Shown: piece by piece, positions 62,120 to 64,000 of the stretch
Layout: every line of letters begins with the position of its first letter
Numbering within the stretch: the stretch's first letter is position 1
Position numbers and translations under genes: made by a program
NCBI RefSeq assembly: GCF_000702325.1
Contig: NZ_KL370891.1
Location: 1,755,306-1,819,305 of the forward strand
From: Thiomicrorhabdus sp. Milos-T2
GTDB taxonomy: Bacteria; Pseudomonadota; Gammaproteobacteria; Thiomicrospirales; Thiomicrospiraceae
Length of the DNA stretch: 64,000 nt
Reading direction: 5' to 3'
Notes under the pieces: model-generated
Told to the model about the DNA's origin: nothing
Databases searched by the model: none
The model's input: the letters and a program-made list of their open reading frames with translations, nothing else

Positions 62120-62593
62120 TTATTTAACAATCGATAACGTCGGTTTTTTATTCGTACTTTTCTTTGCACTCTTGCGAGAGTCTTCTGATTTTTTACTAGC
62201 GTTAGTTTCAGTTTCTGGAGTATCCACACTTTGTAAAGCGGGTTTACTCTCTTCAATTTCATCCGCTTCTTCAGGGTAAGGCTCTGGAGGAAAAGGCATT
62301 CCTTGACCATTCTCTCTAGCAAATACGGCTAGAACCGCCTCTGGTGGAAAGTAAATACTTTGTTCCACCCCTTTAAAACGTGCCTTAAACGCAAAAAGAT
62401 CATTGTCCAAACTTAAACCCAATACTGCCGAAGGGTGAGCATTTAAAACAATCACTCCTTCTTGCACATACTCTTGTGGAACTTTGGTTCCAGGATAGTT
62501 TGCGTCAACCTGAAAATGCGGTGTCCACTGATTGTCAACAATCCAATCATAGATTGCGCGAATCATATAAGGTCGGTTTGAAATCATTTCCAT
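62120..62593 (-). CDS. sspB: ClpXP adaptor SspB
   Basis: Delivers ssrA-tagged and other substrates to ClpXP. The 157-aa protein has the substrate-binding domain (SNRPYMIRAIYDWIVDNQWTPHF, GVIVLNAHPSAV, NDLFAFKARFKGV, IYFPPEAVLAVFARENGQGM). A flexible acidic then lysine-rich linker follows, ending in KKPTLSIVK, which resembles the C-terminal ClpX-binding tail. It starts two bases after sspA. Confidence 0.96.
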   Translation of the reverse strand: MEMISNRPYMIRAIYDWIVDNQWTPHFQVDANYPGTKVPQEYVQEGVIVLNAHPSAVLGLSLDNDLFAFKARFKGVEQSIYFPPEAVLAVFARENGQGMPFPPEPYPEEADEIEESKPALQSVDTPETETNASKKSEDSRKSAKKSTNKKPTLSIVK

Positions 62594-62595
62594 GC

Positions 62596-63234
62596 TTAAA
62601 CAATATCTCGCATATCAATTTCATCATCAGACAGACTTTCTACAAACATTTCGCGTGCTAATACTTTTTCAGCATAATCCACAATTGGCTTAGCGCCTTT
62701 TGGCAATTGAATACCTAGTGAAGGTAAACGCCATAGTAATACCGCCATACTAGTATCGACCAATGAGTAATCATCATTCATAAAATAAGGCTTATGCTCA
62801 AAAACTGGAATTAACTGAATTAAACGTTCTTGTAGATTACGACGAGCAACTTTAACCGCCGCTTCATCATCGCTGTTAGCAATGGTATCAACTAGTGGGT
62901 ACCACTCAGTTTCAATTTGACGCAACATTTGACGTGCACGTGCTTTAGAAATAGGGTCTACAGACATTAATGGAGGATGAGGAAAACGCTCGTCAAGATA
63001 TTCAATAATGACTTGTGGATCATATAAAACTAAATCTCTATCAACTAACGTTGGTAAGGTTGCATAAGGGTTTAGTTCTAATAAATCTTCTGGAAGGTTA
63101 TCAACATCTACTTCAATAATATCCATTGGGATATCTTTCTCTTTAGCAACTAAACGCACACGGTGACAACTTGGGCTTTTAGAATCCGAGAATAAAACCA
63201 TTACGGAACGTTTAGTGACTGGAATGTCAGACAT
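62596..63234 (-). CDS. sspA: Stringent starvation protein A
   Basis: Glutathione-transferase-fold protein that binds RNA polymerase during starvation. The 212-aa protein has the N-terminal thioredoxin-like region SVMVLFSDSKSPSCHRVRLVAKEK, EVDVDNLPEDLLELNPYATLPTLVDRDLVLYD and IEYLDERFPHPPLM, all typical of SspA. GGAG lies a few bases before the ATG. It forms an operon with sspB. Confidence 0.96.
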   Translation of the reverse strand: MSDIPVTKRSVMVLFSDSKSPSCHRVRLVAKEKDIPMDIIEVDVDNLPEDLLELNPYATLPTLVDRDLVLYDPQVIIEYLDERFPHPPLMSVDPISKARARQMLRQIETEWYPLVDTIANSDDEAAVKVARRNLQERLIQLIPVFEHKPYFMNDDYSLVDTSMAVLLWRLPSLGIQLPKGAKPIVDYAEKVLAREMFVESLSDDEIDMRDIV

Positions 63235-63418
63235 GGAGCTCTCCTACAAAGTAAATGAACCTTAATCAAACCACGCGATGAAATCTCATGCAAAATGTGT
63301 AATTAAGTTTTGATGTTAAACATCTATTATACCCCACCTGTCAAGCCTCTTAGTTTGCAAGCGTTTGTTTAGGCGCTTGTTTAAGCCATTTATAACAATC
63401 ACCTAAGTAACTCAACTT

Positions 63419-63430
63419 ACCAGGCCTGGT
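63419..63430. repeat. ACCAGGCCTGGT palindrome, epmA-sspA gap
   Basis: Exact copy in the 265-bp gap between epmA and sspA, where no gene is seen. Confidence 0.9.
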
Positions 63431-63499
63431 TGATTTAATCAGATTGATTTAATCCATTGATTGAGCCCTGATTAATTATAGAGTCCTTTGCTAGACTCA

Positions 63500-64000
63500 T
63501 TAGGCCTGATCTAATCCGAAAGCGATGCCTTGTTGAATATTTTCAAAACCTTGCTGTAGAGCAAACAAACGATCAATACCCAAAGCCACCCCACTGCATT
63601 CCGGTAAACCTGGCTTTTGTAACTGGGTTAATAAGTTTTCGTCCAAAGGAACCGTTGGTAAATCAAACTGTTTTCGTTGTTCAAGCGATTCATTAAATCG
63701 CTGACGATATAACTGACTATCGGTTAATTCATAATAGCCATTGGCTAATTCCATGCCTTTGACAAAAACTTCAAAGCGCTCGGCAACTAATGGATTTTTT
63801 TCGCTAATGTTAGCCAATGCCGCATCTTTAGCCGGAAAAGAGTGCACCACAGAAATGCCCTCCCTTCCCAGTTGTGGTTCAATCACTTCGGTTAACACTA
63901 ACTGCTCCCACAAGCTGGTATCAGTATCCTCCACACCAACAATTTCGGGAATATGATGTTTATTCAAGCAGGCTTGGTAGATTTTTGAGTTCGCTTGAAA
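63500..64000 (-). CDS. epmA: EF-P lysine ligase EpmA, C-terminal part (cut by window edge)
   Basis: Class II lysyl-tRNA-synthetase-like enzyme (PoxA/GenX) that attaches beta-lysine to elongation factor P. The frame stays open to the window edge (FQANSKIYQACLNKHHIP), so the N-terminal part is outside. Visible are QLVLTEVIEPQLG, FPAKDAALA, RFEVFVKGMELANGYYELTD and the motif 3 block GVALGIDRLFAL. It lacks the anticodon-binding domain of true LysRS as far as seen. Confidence 0.92.
   Translation of the reverse strand, partial: FQANSKIYQACLNKHHIPEIVGVEDTDTSLWEQLVLTEVIEPQLGREGISVVHSFPAKDAALANISEKNPLVAERFEVFVKGMELANGYYELTDSQLYRQRFNESLEQRKQFDLPTVPLDENLLTQLQKPGLPECSGVALGIDRLFALQQGFENIQQGIAFGLDQA

Noticed and set aside
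2858-63430. The 12-mer as a DNA uptake sequence
   Set aside because: Known uptake sequences are asymmetric and strand-oriented, while this is a perfect palindrome. Not excluded, but no competence genes are here to support it.
1-64000. CRISPR array, prophage or integrative element
   Set aside because: No array of equal spacers, no phage structural or integrase genes, and no tRNA attachment site were seen. The repeats present are MITE-like or single palindromes.

Overview
The window is AT-rich bacterial chromosome from a gammaproteobacterium. The gene neighbourhoods rsmI-lpoA-yraN and sspA-sspB, together with EpmA, RsmJ, a DUF3392 protein and a LemA/M48 protease pair, support that class. A sulfur-oxidiser or methylotroph of the Thiotrichales/Piscirickettsiaceae type (Thiomicrospira, Hydrogenovibrio, Thiomicrorhabdus) is a plausible but unproven placement. 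No rRNA, tRNA, CRISPR array, prophage or intact transposase was seen.

Layout. 1-7104 (mostly minus strand): a chemoreceptor cut by the window edge, folA-thyA, lgt, a second chemoreceptor and a short-chain dehydrogenase. 7474-21088 (minus): a division and cell-wall (dcw) cluster in transcription order mraZ-rsmH-ftsZ-ftsL-ftsI-murE-murF-mraY-murD-ftsW-murG, with four evenly spaced GTGG boxes (a MraZ operator) in front of mraZ. ftsZ sits near the front of the cluster, and murC, murB, ddl, ftsQ and ftsA are absent after murG. 21941-29441: a DUF2805 gene, rnpB (RNase P RNA), dacB, a small membrane protein, rsmJ, a broken response-regulator gene, rsmI, lpoA and yraN. 29886-48194: ppsA, a BRCT-domain protein, a methyltransferase, an AddAB/RecB-like helicase-nuclease pair, RDD and YgjP proteins, an HDOD protein, a pseudouridine synthase, a HIRAN protein, a DEDDh exonuclease, a HAD protein and small unknowns. 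48236-54705: gamma-glutamyltranspeptidase, M48 protease with LemA, a YSC84-like protein, DUF3392 and a parvulin. 55337-62117: a mevalonate-pathway locus (HMG-CoA reductase, type 2 IPP isomerase, HMG-CoA synthase, two GHMP kinases, diphosphomevalonate decarboxylase), unusual in gammaproteobacteria, which mostly use the MEP route. 62120-64000: sspB, sspA and part of epmA.

Three repeat systems run through the genes. (1) The 12-bp palindrome ACCAGGCCTGGT occurs 21 times exactly and at least 8 more times with one mismatch, inside and between genes; chance would give about 0.001 copies. Inside genes it is read only as Q-A-W or P-G-L-V. (2) A MITE family of about 159-240 bp, with 16-bp ends GAGACCTTTGCACGAG and 5-bp target duplications, has seven full copies. 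Six lie 16-56 bp upstream of a start codon, five of them in the same orientation relative to the gene. (3) A second element of about 210-235 bp, with ends like TTAACCACGAAGACAC, has two inverted copies that bracket the dcw cluster plus rnpB. A separate 267-bp element with 33-bp inverted ends and internal stems lies directly before the mevalonate genes. In-frame minisatellites, mostly of 12-bp period, occur in murD, murE, murF and other genes.
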